From: Pseudomonadota bacterium
Lineage (GTDB): Bacteria > Pseudomonadota > Gammaproteobacteria > Burkholderiales > Gallionellaceae
Length of the DNA: 64,000 bases
Direction of reading: 5' to 3'
Assembly: GCA_021783995.1 (NCBI GenBank)
Contig: JAJXTH010000004.1
Span: forward strand, 1 to 64,000
The stretch's first letter is position 1; every line of letters starts with the position of its first letter. Made by a program: the position numbers and the translations under genes. The notes below the pieces were generated by a model, which made no database searches, had not been told where the DNA came from, and saw only the letters and a program-made list of their open reading frames with translations. Below, in pieces: positions 21,329 through 30,399 of this stretch.

Positions 21329-21963
21329 AAGATTTGCTCGCCAAGCCGGATGTTGTCAAGCAGGCGTGTGCCCAGGCGTTCCATCTCGTCCAGTGTCTGC
21401 GATTCCCTCTTGGAAAAGAAGTTGAATGCGAAAAGCGCAAGAACGGCGATGAAGAGGCCCAGGGCAGTGGCGATCAGCGCCTGAGCGACGCCGCCGGTGA
21501 CGCCTGTCGGATCGACAAGGCCGCTGCCGCCTATCAGCTGAAACGAATGCATCATGCCGGTGATCGTGCCAAGAAGCCCGAGCAGCGGCGCTGCGGTGAC
21601 CACGGTCTCCAGAACCCAGAGCCCGCGGTTTATCGAGTTCTCGATCAGCTTTGCCTCGTCCCCTGCGCGCGACTCCACCCACCATGAAGGCTTGTTGCGG
21701 TTGCTGATGATCACGCCGAAAAACCGCGCGTAATAATTGTTGGGTGGAAGTTCCTTGAGATCTTTCTCCAGCTCGTCCCATGAAAAACCATAGGTCTCGA
21801 CGAGATCCAGCAGTTTCCTGGGTAGCCTCGCATAGCGCCAGTACACGAACAGCTTGTCCAGGGTGATCACGAGCGCGAGTATCGCCAGGAAGAGCAGCGG
21901 ATAGACCATCGCGCCGCCGAATTTCAAAGCCTGAAGTGCCTGTTGTAAGTCCTGCATGGTCAT
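21325..21963 (-). CDS. exbB: MotA/TolQ/ExbB proton-channel protein
   Basis: A 212-residue inner-membrane protein with three helices, near residues 16-36, 118-140 and 155-178. The last two have the ExbB signature ETVVTAAPLLGLLGTITGMMH followed by GVAQALIATALGLFIAV. It forms the proton channel with ExbD. It starts 14 bases after the receptor gene, so receptor and motor are probably expressed together. Confidence 0.94.
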   Translation of the reverse strand: MTMQDLQQALQALKFGGAMVYPLLFLAILALVITLDKLFVYWRYARLPRKLLDLVETYGFSWDELEKDLKELPPNNYYARFFGVIISNRNKPSWWVESRAGDEAKLIENSINRGLWVLETVVTAAPLLGLLGTITGMMHSFQLIGGSGLVDPTGVTGGVAQALIATALGLFIAVLALFAFNFFSKRESQTLDEMERLGTRLLDNIRLGEQIL

Positions 21964-21977
21964 CCTCTTCGTTGATT

Positions 21978-24320
21978 TCAGAAATTCCGGGTGATGCCGG
22001 CAAACAGACCGCGCCTAAGTCCGTACTGCGGAGCGAAAACGCCTATGCCCGAGCCGTCGCGGATTTCGTAGACCTTGTCCAGCACGTTGGTCATCACGAG
22101 CCTTGCCTCGAGCGGGCCGATACCCTGTAGGGCGAACTTGCGGCTCATGCCGAGGTTAAGCACGGTATAGGATGGCAGGCTCGTGGTGTTTGCAAAGCCG
22201 TTGCGCAGCCCGCTCTCGAATATCAGATCGCCGTTCAATCGAGTCCCGTTGGTCAGGAGATAGGAGCCGCCGGTGGAGAAGGTCAGCGCCTGCTGATGGT
22301 CGACGTTCACCCAGTTGTTTGCAGCATAATCGAGCGTTGCCTGATCGAAAAGATACTGGCCCGAGATGATGTTTCTAGCCTGGCTCACGGTTCTTGCAAG
22401 ATTGGCATAGGCCGAAACCTTGTCCGTGGTGTAGTTGCCGGAAAGCTCCACGCCGTAGATCCTGCCTTCCTCATAGTTGAACGGGGTCAACAGGAGCGCG
22501 GGGCCGAACTGTCCCTCGTCCAGCGTGTTGCTGCTTTTCTTGTAGAAGGTGTCGATGCCAAGGTTGATCGTGCTCGTCAGCTGATGGGTGACGCCCGCAT
22601 CGAGGTAATCGTCGCGTTCCGATCTGACCGGGGAATTCAGGCCTGTCGCGGCGTTAGTCGTTCCGGAGAAGAGAGCGAGGTCGCTCGAGGAGACGAGTTC
22701 GGTGGGTGGAGGCGTGAAATAACGCGCATAGCCCGCATGCCATGTGGTCTGTTTCGTGGCCTTGTAGATTGCGTTCAGCCTGGGACTGAACTGCTGCTCG
22801 TTGACATAGGCGCTGACGGAATCGAAGCGGCCGCCATAATTCACGGTCAGCTTTTCCGTTGCCTTCCATTCGTCAAGCAGGTAGGCGCCGAAAAGCGTGT
22901 TACCGTTTTTGCTGTTGTTGTCCGGAATGGTGTAGGGCGAGCCGGAAACCAGGCCTGTTCCAGCATTGACCGGGAATACCGTTGCGCTGTTGTCGCTCAC
23001 GATGTTCTCCACGCTGCCGAAAAGCCCCATGCGCAGCGTGTGCCTGTCGTTCAGCCGGTAGCTTCCGTCGGCCTGGATGCCGCTGCTCGAGCTGCTGCGG
23101 AAGATGTCGGATGCCACGCCGTTGAAGGCCAGGTTTCCCGCGATGTCCGGAATGTAATGGAAGCTCGAGTAGCGCGTGAACAGCGATACCTGGTAGTCGC
23201 TTCTGTCGTTCAGTGAGCCTGCCAGCGAAGTGACCACGAAGCGGTTTGTTTCTGTCTGCGTGTCGTTGAGGTTCGCTGAATTCATGCCCGAGAGATTCAT
23301 GTAATTTCCTATGCCCAGATGATTGGGGTCTGCAGGCTGCCCGGGATTGTCAGGAATCTGGAAATTGCCGTCATAGACGCCTGCCATCAGGCTCACCTTT
23401 GTGGTTGGACTCACGAGATAGGAAAGATAGGCAAATCCCCTGCGCTGTTCTGTCTGGTCGTGCAGAGGTGTGCCAGGAGTGGGGCTTGCTATGCCGACAT
23501 TGTTGCGCAGGAATGAACCGTCGACAAAATAGGATAGGTTGCCCACCGTGTTGCCGTATTCGAAACTTGGGTTGAATGTGCCGAAGCTGCCGCCGTAGAG
23601 GTCGATGTTGCCGCCTGAGTCAAACCGGTTCTTTGTGTTGATCTCGATGACACCCGCGGTGCGAAATCCGTACTGGGCGGGCAGTGCGCCTGTCAGAAGA
23701 TTGATGTTCTGCGCAAACCTCGCGTCCAGCGCCTGACCGAATCCGCTGATGCCGTCTGGCAGGATCACGCCGTTGATGCGGTATTGCAGATCGCCGTGGT
23801 CGCCTCGCACATGCAACTGTCCGTTGGAGTCGTTGACCACTCCGGGTGCCTGGAGCAGCACCTCATTCAGGGGGGTTGCCTCTCCCTGTGGCATCTCCTG
23901 TATGTTCTTTTCGTCGAAGCGATAGCCGCTGCCGCCTGTCTCTGCGGACACGATGCTTCTGGAAGTGTCCCGGCGTCTGGCCGCGATGCGCACTTCCTGC
24001 GTCTCCTTTGCAGCAAGGGTAAGTCTGGTCTCGGCATCCCTGGCTTTGGAAAGAATGACGATGGAGACGCCTGTCTTGAATTCGGGCTTTTCGGCCTGTA
24101 CCGCGTAGATGCCTTGCGCTATGTTGCTGAACAGGAAGCGACCTTCTGCATCGCTTTGTGTCTTTCCGATCACCTTCTGCGTGACCGTTTTGAGGCCGAG
24201 CGTTGCGCCTGCGATGGGGCGGCCCAGACTGTCCTGGATGATGCCGGAAATCTCGCCGGCCATGACAGCCTGAAAGGGCATGCAAAGCAGCATGCACGTC
24301 AAGGTTTTGAACGAAGACAT
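21978..24320 (-). CDS. TonB-dependent outer-membrane receptor with carboxypeptidase-regulatory-like domain
   Basis: A 780-residue outer-membrane receptor. A signal peptide (about 1-24) is followed by a carboxypeptidase-D-regulatory-like beta-sandwich (about 25-105, GIIQDSLGRPIAGA) and a plug domain (about 120-230, LQYRINGVILPDGISGFG). A long barrel ends in phenylalanine. The substrate cannot be read from sequence. The neighbour with HxxxHCDLC motifs, two TonB genes and exbBD suggest a dedicated uptake system, possibly for a metal complex. The start at 24320 is the ATG directly before the signal peptide. Confidence 0.9.
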   Translation of the reverse strand: MSSFKTLTCMLLCMPFQAVMAGEISGIIQDSLGRPIAGATLGLKTVTQKVIGKTQSDAEGRFLFSNIAQGIYAVQAEKPEFKTGVSIVILSKARDAETRLTLAAKETQEVRIAARRRDTSRSIVSAETGGSGYRFDEKNIQEMPQGEATPLNEVLLQAPGVVNDSNGQLHVRGDHGDLQYRINGVILPDGISGFGQALDARFAQNINLLTGALPAQYGFRTAGVIEINTKNRFDSGGNIDLYGGSFGTFNPSFEYGNTVGNLSYFVDGSFLRNNVGIASPTPGTPLHDQTEQRRGFAYLSYLVSPTTKVSLMAGVYDGNFQIPDNPGQPADPNHLGIGNYMNLSGMNSANLNDTQTETNRFVVTSLAGSLNDRSDYQVSLFTRYSSFHYIPDIAGNLAFNGVASDIFRSSSSSGIQADGSYRLNDRHTLRMGLFGSVENIVSDNSATVFPVNAGTGLVSGSPYTIPDNNSKNGNTLFGAYLLDEWKATEKLTVNYGGRFDSVSAYVNEQQFSPRLNAIYKATKQTTWHAGYARYFTPPPTELVSSSDLALFSGTTNAATGLNSPVRSERDDYLDAGVTHQLTSTINLGIDTFYKKSSNTLDEGQFGPALLLTPFNYEEGRIYGVELSGNYTTDKVSAYANLARTVSQARNIISGQYLFDQATLDYAANNWVNVDHQQALTFSTGGSYLLTNGTRLNGDLIFESGLRNGFANTTSLPSYTVLNLGMSRKFALQGIGPLEARLVMTNVLDKVYEIRDGSGIGVFAPQYGLRRGLFAGITRNF

Positions 24321-24382
24321 TGATAAATCCGTATAAGAAATGAAAGATTCCTCGTGCGATGCGCAGGAGGAAAATGGCAGAC

Positions 24383-24688
24383 TCAAACGAATGGAGGCGG
24401 TGCGCGCGCGGCGAAAGCGGTGAAGTGCGGGTTTGCCAGGAAGGGGGCAAAAACCGTGTCTGTCAATTCCATGCTGGCGGGCAGCGGTTTGAACTCGGGC
24501 GCATGGCTGCCCAGCGCAGAGCCCATCTGGGCATAGGCGGCGCAAAGATCGCAGTGCTTCTCGTGTGGCAGGGTATGGTCGCGCAGAGGGTGAACGGCGA
24601 TATGCGTAACCTCGTGCATCATGCCGCCAGTCTGCACGAAGAGCAGGGCGAATAACAGCAGCAATCTGGCCAATGCGGTGGGTTTCAT
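24383..24688 (-). CDS. Small secreted His/Cys-rich protein (DUF2946-like)
   Basis: A 101-residue protein with a hydrophobic N-terminal segment (about 5-22), then HEVTHIAVHPLRDH and LPHEKHCDLCAAYA. This cluster of seven or eight histidines and a CxxC resembles DUF2946-type proteins found beside copper-linked TonB receptors. The layout suggests periplasmic metal binding; that is inference. It lies between tonB and the receptor on the same strand, with gaps of 38 and 62 bases. Confidence 0.65.
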   Translation of the reverse strand: MKPTALARLLLLFALLFVQTGGMMHEVTHIAVHPLRDHTLPHEKHCDLCAAYAQMGSALGSHAPEFKPLPASMELTDTVFAPFLANPHFTAFAARAPPPFV

Positions 24689-24726
24689 GCGCTGCACTTT
24701 AGCGATAAATGCGGAATGGGACAAGG

Positions 24727-25551
24727 CTATTCGCTTTCCAGACGGTCGGAAGGGGAGAATGACCAGGTGCGGGTGATGGTCAGGATGTCGGTGTCCTTGG
24801 TGATGTCAGGCGGCAGTGGCGCAAAAGGGGAGGCGAGCTTGACGATGCGCATCGCCGCGGCATCAAGCAGCCTGTGGCCGGAAGATCGGCTGACCTCGAT
24901 GCTCTCCACGCTGCCATCCGCACGGATGGACACGGAAAGCTGCAGCTTTCCGTAGAGCTGTTGCCGTTTCGCTTCTTCAGGATAGTTCAGGTTGCCGATT
25001 CGTTCCACCTTGATGCGCCAGTCCTCGATGTACTGGGCGAAGCGGTATTCCCGGGTGCTGGCGCCGACGAACTTGCGGCGCGGCAAGTGCTGGTAATAGT
25101 CGTTGTTCCTGCTGATCTGTGCTTCCAGCCGCGCGATCTCAAGGCTGCGTTGCACCAGGTCTTCTGTTGATTCGTTCTGCTTGGGCTCCGGCACGGCAAC
25201 CTTGTATCCGCTTTTCAGGCGGGTCATCATGCGGCGAGATTCATCCTCCAGTTTCGTGACCTGCATTGCTGCCTGTTCCGGGGAAATTTTGCTGTCGTCG
25301 CTGATGTTGGGCAGCATGCTCTTGGCCTGGCGGTTTTCTGCGGTGTTGCCGCCGCCATCGAGATTGGCCTGGGCCATCGCATCTGCCTTGACGGGTTTCG
25401 ATTTTGAACGGCTGTTGACCAGCACCACTTGCAGGGGCTGCATGAGACTGGCTGCGCCTTTTGGCCTGGGCAGCGAAATCGCGATGCCGAAAATGATGAA
25501 TGCGTGCAGCGCGACGGAAAAGAGCATCGCAAGCGACACGCGTTTTTTCAC
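24727..25551 (-). CDS. tonB: TonB-family energy transducer, first copy
   Basis: A 274-residue transducer with an N-terminal helix (about 8-26, AMLFSVALHAFIIFGIAIS) containing the SxxxH signature of TonB helices. A mostly charged spacer without the usual Pro-rich run follows, then a C-terminal TonB domain with LNYPEEAKRQQLYGKLQLSVSI and SSGHRLLDAAAMRIV. GTG at 25551 shares a base with the rnb stop codon and is preferred over a TTG four codons upstream. It differs clearly from the Pro-rich copy at 20287. Confidence 0.85.
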   Translation of the reverse strand: MKKRVSLAMLFSVALHAFIIFGIAISLPRPKGAASLMQPLQVVLVNSRSKSKPVKADAMAQANLDGGGNTAENRQAKSMLPNISDDSKISPEQAAMQVTKLEDESRRMMTRLKSGYKVAVPEPKQNESTEDLVQRSLEIARLEAQISRNNDYYQHLPRRKFVGASTREYRFAQYIEDWRIKVERIGNLNYPEEAKRQQLYGKLQLSVSIRADGSVESIEVSRSSGHRLLDAAAMRIVKLASPFAPLPPDITKDTDILTITRTWSFSPSDRLESE

Positions 25552-27461
25552 TATGCCTGGCAAGCGAGTTCCTCGAAATCTTCGACGGTGGTTTCGTCGG
25601 CGAGCGTCGCGATGTAGCGCGTCTGCAGAGTGAGATCGAGCAGGTCCGTTCCGGTGACTGCAAGTTCGACGCGGGTGCCGGCGGGGAGTTGTTCAGGCAG
25701 CGAAGGGGCGCGGAACACCAGGGGTATCTCGGTCATTCTGACCAGATTCTCGCGCAGCACGACGGCCTCGATGGTCCCCCTGTTTTCCTGAATGAGCCAG
25801 CGCAGACACCAGTAGCGTTCCATGCTGCGCTGGAATTCGTTGTATATCGTATACATCGTATCGAAGTCGCGCAGCGTGGCATAAAGCGCGGCATCGTTCT
25901 TGGGGTAGGGCGCATCTTCGGCTTTCAGCATCGCAATGATCTGGCGCTGGTTGACCATGTCCACATAGCGGCGCAAGGGCGAGCTGGACCACATGTATTG
26001 CGCAACGCCCAGGCCCTGATGGGGGGCTGCGACCGTGCTCATCTTGACCTTGCCGCCCTGCTGGGTGCGGTAGATGCCGGGGAAGCCGTGCTCCGCGAGG
26101 CTCTTTCCCCATTCGCAGTTGACCAGTATCATGAGTTCGGACACCACCTTGTCTATGGGAGATCCGCGGCGGCGCGTCGTGATGGTGACTCGGTCGTTCG
26201 GGTGCCCGGCCAGGAGTCCTGCGGATTCGATGTGGAAGTTGTAGTCGAGCTGCGAATTGTTTTCGCTCTTGCCGCGAGCGGCTTCCATCTTCTGCGCAAG
26301 ATGCCAAAGCAGTGTCAGCTCCTTCGCGTGAGGATAATCGGACTTTCCCGCCGCCAGCGTTTCCTCGTTGAACAGGGGTTCCAGCGTGTCATGGCGCAGG
26401 TTGACTGCGATGTGCACGCGCTCTACGCGGCTCTCATGGCGGAGGATGTCGAGCGTTTCCGCGTCGACCTCGATATACATCGAGAGCGCTGGCGCAACGC
26501 GGTCAGCCGCCAGCGTGAAGACCTGCACCACGCTGTCGGGCAGCATGGTGATCTTGGAGCCTGGCATGTATACGGTGGAAAGCCGGGATGATGCTATTCT
26601 GTCGGCATCGGAATCGCGTGGAATGCCCAGCGCTGGCGCCGCGATGTGCACACCGATGCGCCAGTTGTTGTTTGGGAGCCTTGCGACGGAGAACGCATCG
26701 TCAATTTCCGTGGTGCTCGCATCGTCTATGCTGAAAGCGTTTTGTGCGCCCATCGGCAATTCGTCCCATGCGCCAAGCTCGACAGGAGGAAAGTCCGTGC
26801 CCTGGGGGAAGTTCTCGTAGATGAATTTCTGAAGGTGGTAGTCGTGCTCAGAGGGTATCGCTCCGCAGCGGTGGAGCAGCTGGGCTGCAGACAGGCGGGT
26901 GGTTTCACAGGCTGTTTCCAGTGCCTTGACCTCCAGCGTGTTGCGGTCCGGTTTGTAGAGTATCTGCGCTAGGTGATTCGAAAATTCGGGTGGAAGCTCG
27001 AAGCGCATGAGCTCTTCGCTGTAACGTGTCTGTAATGCCAGCGCTTGGCGTTTCTTTTCGGCGCCGGCGAGCGCGGCCTTGAGCACATCGGCCGGCGCTC
27101 TTCGGTAACGCCCCTTGCCTTTTCTGTGGAAATATATAGGTGCGCTGTGCAGACGCAATAGTGCCGCGGCAGATTCGATGGGGCTTGGCTTGTGGCCGTA
27201 ATATTCGGTCGCGATCTCCTCGAAGCCGAATTCATCTGGCGGGCAGCATTCCCACAGGAATTCCGCCTCGATGTCATTCGCGAGCGCTTCAGCCTGGGGC
27301 AGGAATTCGGCCATGTCGGGCGCTGCAAAATGCAAAAGGACATTTCCTGCCTTGATCTTGCTGCGTTTCCCGGACAGGCTTTCGATCTGCAGCGAACTGG
27401 AGTTGTCGGTCATGATACTGCCGACCTTGAAGCTGCCGTCTTCTTCGTAGAGGATGTTCAT
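25551..27461 (-). CDS. rnb: RNase II-family exoribonuclease
   Basis: A 636-residue 3'-5' exoribonuclease of the RNR superfamily. The catalytic RNB domain spans about 230-540, with the metal-binding aspartates in AFSIDDASTTEIDDAFSV, and the core ends with VAQYMWSSSPLRRYVDMVNQRQI. A short S1-like tail follows. The N-terminal cold-shock domains are atypical, and the protein is closer to the short RNase II type of betaproteobacteria than to RNase R. It is the first gene of the minus-strand run that leads to tonB. Confidence 0.9.
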   Translation of the reverse strand: MNILYEEDGSFKVGSIMTDNSSSLQIESLSGKRSKIKAGNVLLHFAAPDMAEFLPQAEALANDIEAEFLWECCPPDEFGFEEIATEYYGHKPSPIESAAALLRLHSAPIYFHRKGKGRYRRAPADVLKAALAGAEKKRQALALQTRYSEELMRFELPPEFSNHLAQILYKPDRNTLEVKALETACETTRLSAAQLLHRCGAIPSEHDYHLQKFIYENFPQGTDFPPVELGAWDELPMGAQNAFSIDDASTTEIDDAFSVARLPNNNWRIGVHIAAPALGIPRDSDADRIASSRLSTVYMPGSKITMLPDSVVQVFTLAADRVAPALSMYIEVDAETLDILRHESRVERVHIAVNLRHDTLEPLFNEETLAAGKSDYPHAKELTLLWHLAQKMEAARGKSENNSQLDYNFHIESAGLLAGHPNDRVTITTRRRGSPIDKVVSELMILVNCEWGKSLAEHGFPGIYRTQQGGKVKMSTVAAPHQGLGVAQYMWSSSPLRRYVDMVNQRQIIAMLKAEDAPYPKNDAALYATLRDFDTMYTIYNEFQRSMERYWCLRWLIQENRGTIEAVVLRENLVRMTEIPLVFRAPSLPEQLPAGTRVELAVTGTDLLDLTLQTRYIATLADETTVEDFEELACQA

Positions 27462-27572
27462 GGAGATGCTAAAAATAAGTTGGCTGCAATTATAACAGCG
27501 CTTTGCCGACGAGGGATGAGCTGCGAAACATCAACGCTGCTTCTGGCAAGAGCCGATTGCACGCATTTCGGA

Positions 27573-27585
27573 TTTTGCCGCAAAA
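27573..27585. repeat. 13-bp palindrome in the rnb / peptide intergenic region
   Basis: TTTTGCCGCAAAA is a perfect palindrome around one base, in the 277-base gap between rnb and the peptide gene at 27739. It could be an operator or a hairpin. A TATAAT hexamer stands at 27708-27713 without a good -35 partner. Nothing else is evident in the gap. Confidence 0.3.
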
Positions 27586-27738
27586 GCCCGAAAATTAAAA
27601 AAATTTAATGCTGGGTGTTTGGATGAACAACCTTCTTGCTTCGGGATTTCCTTGGTGATAAAGTGTTGCGGTCCTCTGCAGTGAGGGTGGGGTGTATCGG
27701 TACATTTTATAATTCACGAGTATCCAGGGAGATGCCAA

Positions 27739-27843
27739 ATGCTTGAACCAGATGTTACAACAACGCAAGTGCTCACCATGTATGCATGCATTTTTGCATT
27801 CTTGTTTGCCATGGTTTTCATTGTGATGAAAAAAGGTTCCTGA
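27739..27843 (+). CDS. 34-residue single-helix membrane peptide 1
   Basis: A short frame with AGGGAG upstream at suitable distance, starting MLEPDVTTTQVLTMYACIFA, passing through one hydrophobic helix and ending VMKKGS. Positive charges after the helix predict a cytosolic C-terminus. It sits 72 bases before the cytochrome c4 gene. It belongs with three similar peptides at 31908, 33272 and 36503. CcoQ-, CydX- or CcoM-like oxidase accessory peptides are the natural comparison, but homology cannot be shown at this length. Confidence 0.65.
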   Translation: MLEPDVTTTQVLTMYACIFAFLFAMVFIVMKKGS

Positions 27844-27915
27844 TATCCGATATCAAGGAATGTTTTGGTCTGCACGCGTTGCGGATTGTTAAAAATTTTA
27901 GTGGGGGAGGGGTGC

Positions 27916-28716
27916 ATGCTTAGATTATCCAAATTGGCTATGGTGTGTTGGGGGACTGCCACCATGCTGGCTTTTTCAGGCGCGAGCTTTGCAGAGGGCG
28001 CGCCAGTCACGGCAAATATCACGAATGGAAAGAACATCTTTACAAACGGCAAGGCGGACGGAAGTGTGCCGGCTTGCAGTTCTTGCCATGGCGAAAAAGC
28101 GATGGGCAACGATGATATGGGCACGCCCCGTCTGGCCAATATCGGTTATGTCTATGTGGTCAAGCAGTTGACCAACTTCGCAGAAGACAAGCGCACGCCG
28201 CAAGGACTGGGCGCGGTCATGAATGGCTTTGCAAAATCCCTTTCCGAGCAGGACAAGCGTGACGTGGCCGCCTATGTGAATTCCTTGCCGAAGCCAAGCA
28301 AGGCGGATCTTTCCGATCTGGCTGCACTGAAAACAGCCGGTCAGCCGGTGGGCGAGGCCTACAAGGGCAAGGTCCTGGTGCGCTATGGCAGCAAGGTTTC
28401 TGCGTGCCAGACGTGCCATGGCTTCGATGGACGCGGTGCGGATCCTGTCTACCCCAAGATCGGCCAGCAGAAATTTGTTTATATCGTCAACCAGCTCCAT
28501 GACTGGCGCAACGGCGCAAATGATCCCAAGGCCGACCCTGCCAACGGACGTGTCAACGATCCTTTGGGCCAGATGCGTGCGATCGCAAAGAATCTGTCGG
28601 ACGACGACATCAACAATGCAGCGACCTATCTCTCACAGGCAGACGACAGCACGCCAGGAGACGGGGATCAGATCGACAACGAAATGGTCTTGAAGAACGT
28701 CAAGATCACCAAGTAA
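27916..28716 (+). CDS. Diheme cytochrome c4-like protein
   Basis: A 266-residue periplasmic electron carrier. A signal peptide ends SFAEG near residue 27. Two class I cytochrome c domains follow, with heme motifs CSSCH at 54-58 and CQTCH at 164-168. The expected pattern of PRLANIGYVYVVKQL and YPKIGQQKFVYIVNQL marks the c4 family. Cytochrome c4 typically feeds electrons to cbb3 oxidases, which fits the neighbours. The strong GGGGAGGGG site before the ATG at 27916 decides the start. A terminator follows. Confidence 0.92.
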   Translation: MLRLSKLAMVCWGTATMLAFSGASFAEGAPVTANITNGKNIFTNGKADGSVPACSSCHGEKAMGNDDMGTPRLANIGYVYVVKQLTNFAEDKRTPQGLGAVMNGFAKSLSEQDKRDVAAYVNSLPKPSKADLSDLAALKTAGQPVGEAYKGKVLVRYGSKVSACQTCHGFDGRGADPVYPKIGQQKFVYIVNQLHDWRNGANDPKADPANGRVNDPLGQMRAIAKNLSDDDINNAATYLSQADDSTPGDGDQIDNEMVLKNVKITK

Positions 28717-28725
28717 CACTCCATG

Positions 28726-28756
28726 AATTCCAGCGCCTGCAACGGGCGCTGGAATT
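28726..28756 (+). terminator. Rho-independent terminator after cytochrome c4 gene
   Basis: AATTCCAGCGCC and GGCGCTGGAATT form a 12-bp perfect stem around a 7-base loop, followed by TTATTTTG. It separates the cytochrome c4 unit from the operon starting at 28826. Confidence 0.92.
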
Positions 28757-28825
28757 TTATTTTGTAATGGCGTACTTTGCAGCAAGCAGATATGCCCCGA
28801 TACTTCCGGGCAAGGTTGGTGATAG

Positions 28826-29407
28826 ATGAAGCTTGGAGAGAAGATCCTTTTTGGCGTAATTGGCCTGCTTTTTCTGGTTACGATAGTCAGCTTTTTCATG
28901 CTGGAATCCATCAGACATCATTCGGCCAAGCCACTGTTTCCCATATTGACGCATTACGAATTTTCACCTGAGGGCGAGAAGGGTTATGCCGTCTATCAGC
29001 AAAGGGGATGCTACGAATGCCATCATGCTGTTGGCAGCGGCACCAGCATGGGCGTAAGCCTGGATGGCATGGGCTCGAAGCATGATGCCGAGTATTTCTA
29101 CAATTTCCTGAAGAATCCAGAAAAGACCTACGGTGCGAAGACGCTGGATCATGGAGCGCCTCCCAAGGATGCGGCTTATGTGTCCGAGCTTCCTGATAGC
29201 GAACTGCACTCGATGGCGGTTTTTGTTTCCGAATTGAAAGCCGATCAGGGGTCGTCCTCGTCGTACGAGCCGCCCGAGGAGCAATCGAGCTTCGTCGATG
29301 CGATGGTGCAGATGTGGACGCCGGCGGGATGGAAGCAGAGTTTCACGGATATACGCGAATGGATGAAGAATAATCCGAAAGAGGATCAGAATGGCGCAAA
29401 GCATTGA
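28826..29407 (+). CDS. Membrane-anchored monoheme cytochrome c lacking a Met ligand motif
   Basis: A 193-residue protein with an N-terminal anchor helix (about 8-27) and one heme motif CYECH at 62-66. It aligns with the cytochrome at 37344 from MKxGEK through LDGxGS to the C-terminal ELK. Where that protein has the axial-ligand motif YRMPSY, this one has DHGAPPKDAAY with no Met. The sixth heme ligand may therefore be His or absent. A C-terminal extension of about 50 residues is unique. It is the first gene of a five-gene unit and overlaps the next by 17 bases. Confidence 0.85.
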   Translation: MKLGEKILFGVIGLLFLVTIVSFFMLESIRHHSAKPLFPILTHYEFSPEGEKGYAVYQQRGCYECHHAVGSGTSMGVSLDGMGSKHDAEYFYNFLKNPEKTYGAKTLDHGAPPKDAAYVSELPDSELHSMAVFVSELKADQGSSSSYEPPEEQSSFVDAMVQMWTPAGWKQSFTDIREWMKNNPKEDQNGAKH

Positions 29408-29909
29408 ACATACACCCGCAGAGGCTGCGGAATACAGGAAATACGTAATCTGGTTCGTATACGCCTGCATCATATACAGCATCGTGGGTTTTTCCTGGGG
29501 GGCGATCATGGGCGGCATCCCAGCCTACAGGCATTTTGTCGATTACAGCGCTCACGGCAGGCTGATCACCCTTGCTCATGGCCACATCAATCTCCTGGGT
29601 TGGGTCGAAATGGCGATATTCGCCTCGCTCTATCATGTCGTGCCAACGGTTTCAAGCAGGCAGATATACAGCCTAAAGCTGGTCAAGGTGCATTTCTGGA
29701 TGCACAACTTCGGTCTGCTGGGTATGGTTGTCTTCTTCCTTACGGCGGGCCTCGCGGGTGGCCTGATCGAAGGGCCTGATGCTGAGAAAATGGTCAACAG
29801 CTTTATGGCATTGGTTGGCATATTCGGTATTCTGGTGCTGACGGCAAACATCATATGGGGCTACAACCTTTACAAGACGACCAAATGCGGATGGCAGCGG
29901 CCAAAATGA
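29391..29909 (+). CDS. Four-helix mini subunit I of heme-copper oxidase fold (copy 1)
   Basis: A 172-residue integral membrane protein with four helices, near residues 19-41, 59-82, 98-120 and 130-158. The second helix starts LAHGHINLLGW, with His63 and His65 in the HxH spacing of the heme ligands in CcoN/NorB helix X. The third starts VHFWMHNFG, as in the helix after it. It is one third of a normal 12-helix subunit I and has neither the HH copper pair nor the cross-linked Tyr. Heme b binding is likely; catalysis alone is not. It may be an assembly factor or a novel heme protein. Confidence 0.75.
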   Translation: MAQSIEHTPAEAAEYRKYVIWFVYACIIYSIVGFSWGAIMGGIPAYRHFVDYSAHGRLITLAHGHINLLGWVEMAIFASLYHVVPTVSSRQIYSLKLVKVHFWMHNFGLLGMVVFFLTAGLAGGLIEGPDAEKMVNSFMALVGIFGILVLTANIIWGYNLYKTTKCGWQRPK

Positions 29910-30394
29910 AAAACGCATGGATGATCGGTGCGCTGATGCTGGGCCTCGTCACGGGCTGCGGTGAGCAGCGCCTGTCATCGGGCTTCAATGTCGGCACCAA
30001 GGCGCCCAGTCTTCCAACCAAAACCCTGGCAGACGTCGGCGGAAATCTCAGCAAGCTCACGACATACAGGCAGCCCGACCCAAGGATGTACCAGTACTCG
30101 ATAGACAAGGCATTGCTGGCAGGCAAGCCCATCGTTCTCGAGTTTGCAACGCCAGGGCATTGCACGAACTGCGATCAGCAGCTCCAGATGCTGCAGGGCA
30201 TGCTGGAAAAATATCAGGATCAGATCATATTCATACACATAGACCAGTATGAAAACCCGCAAGCCTACAAGGCCTACAATGTGATGGGGGATCCCTGGAC
30301 CTTCATCATAGACAAGCAGGGCATAGTGCGATTCGAGCAGGCAGGACGCATGCTCACGGGCGAAATGGATCAGGCCCTCAAGGTGATTCTGTAG
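29906..30394 (+). CDS. Thioredoxin-like lipoprotein with CTNC motif
   Basis: A 162-residue lipoprotein. The signal peptide ends in the lipobox LVTGC near residue 21. The thioredoxin fold carries FATPGHCTNCDQQLQML, a CxxC active site, and the cis-Pro loop MGDPWTFIIDKQG. It may act on copper or heme-site cysteines of the adjacent oxidase-like proteins; this is inference from context. The start ATG at 29906 overlaps the mini subunit I stop (ATGA), indicating translational coupling. Confidence 0.78.
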   Translation: MKNAWMIGALMLGLVTGCGEQRLSSGFNVGTKAPSLPTKTLADVGGNLSKLTTYRQPDPRMYQYSIDKALLAGKPIVLEFATPGHCTNCDQQLQMLQGMLEKYQDQIIFIHIDQYENPQAYKAYNVMGDPWTFIIDKQGIVRFEQAGRMLTGEMDQALKVIL

Positions 30395-30399
30395 CCGCC

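Noticed and set aside
25500-26591. 363-residue plus-strand open frame opposite rnb
   Set aside because: Antisense of the RNB catalytic domain; shadow composition, no start signal.
27545-27560. Possible sigma-54 promoter (TGG...TTGC) before the first island peptide
   Set aside because: The GG and GC elements are separated by 12 bases rather than the required 10.
29391-29909. Truncated pseudogene of a full-length oxidase subunit I
   Set aside because: It starts and stops cleanly, is coupled to both neighbours by overlaps, and a second unlike copy of the same length exists at 31288, so it is a bona fide short protein.
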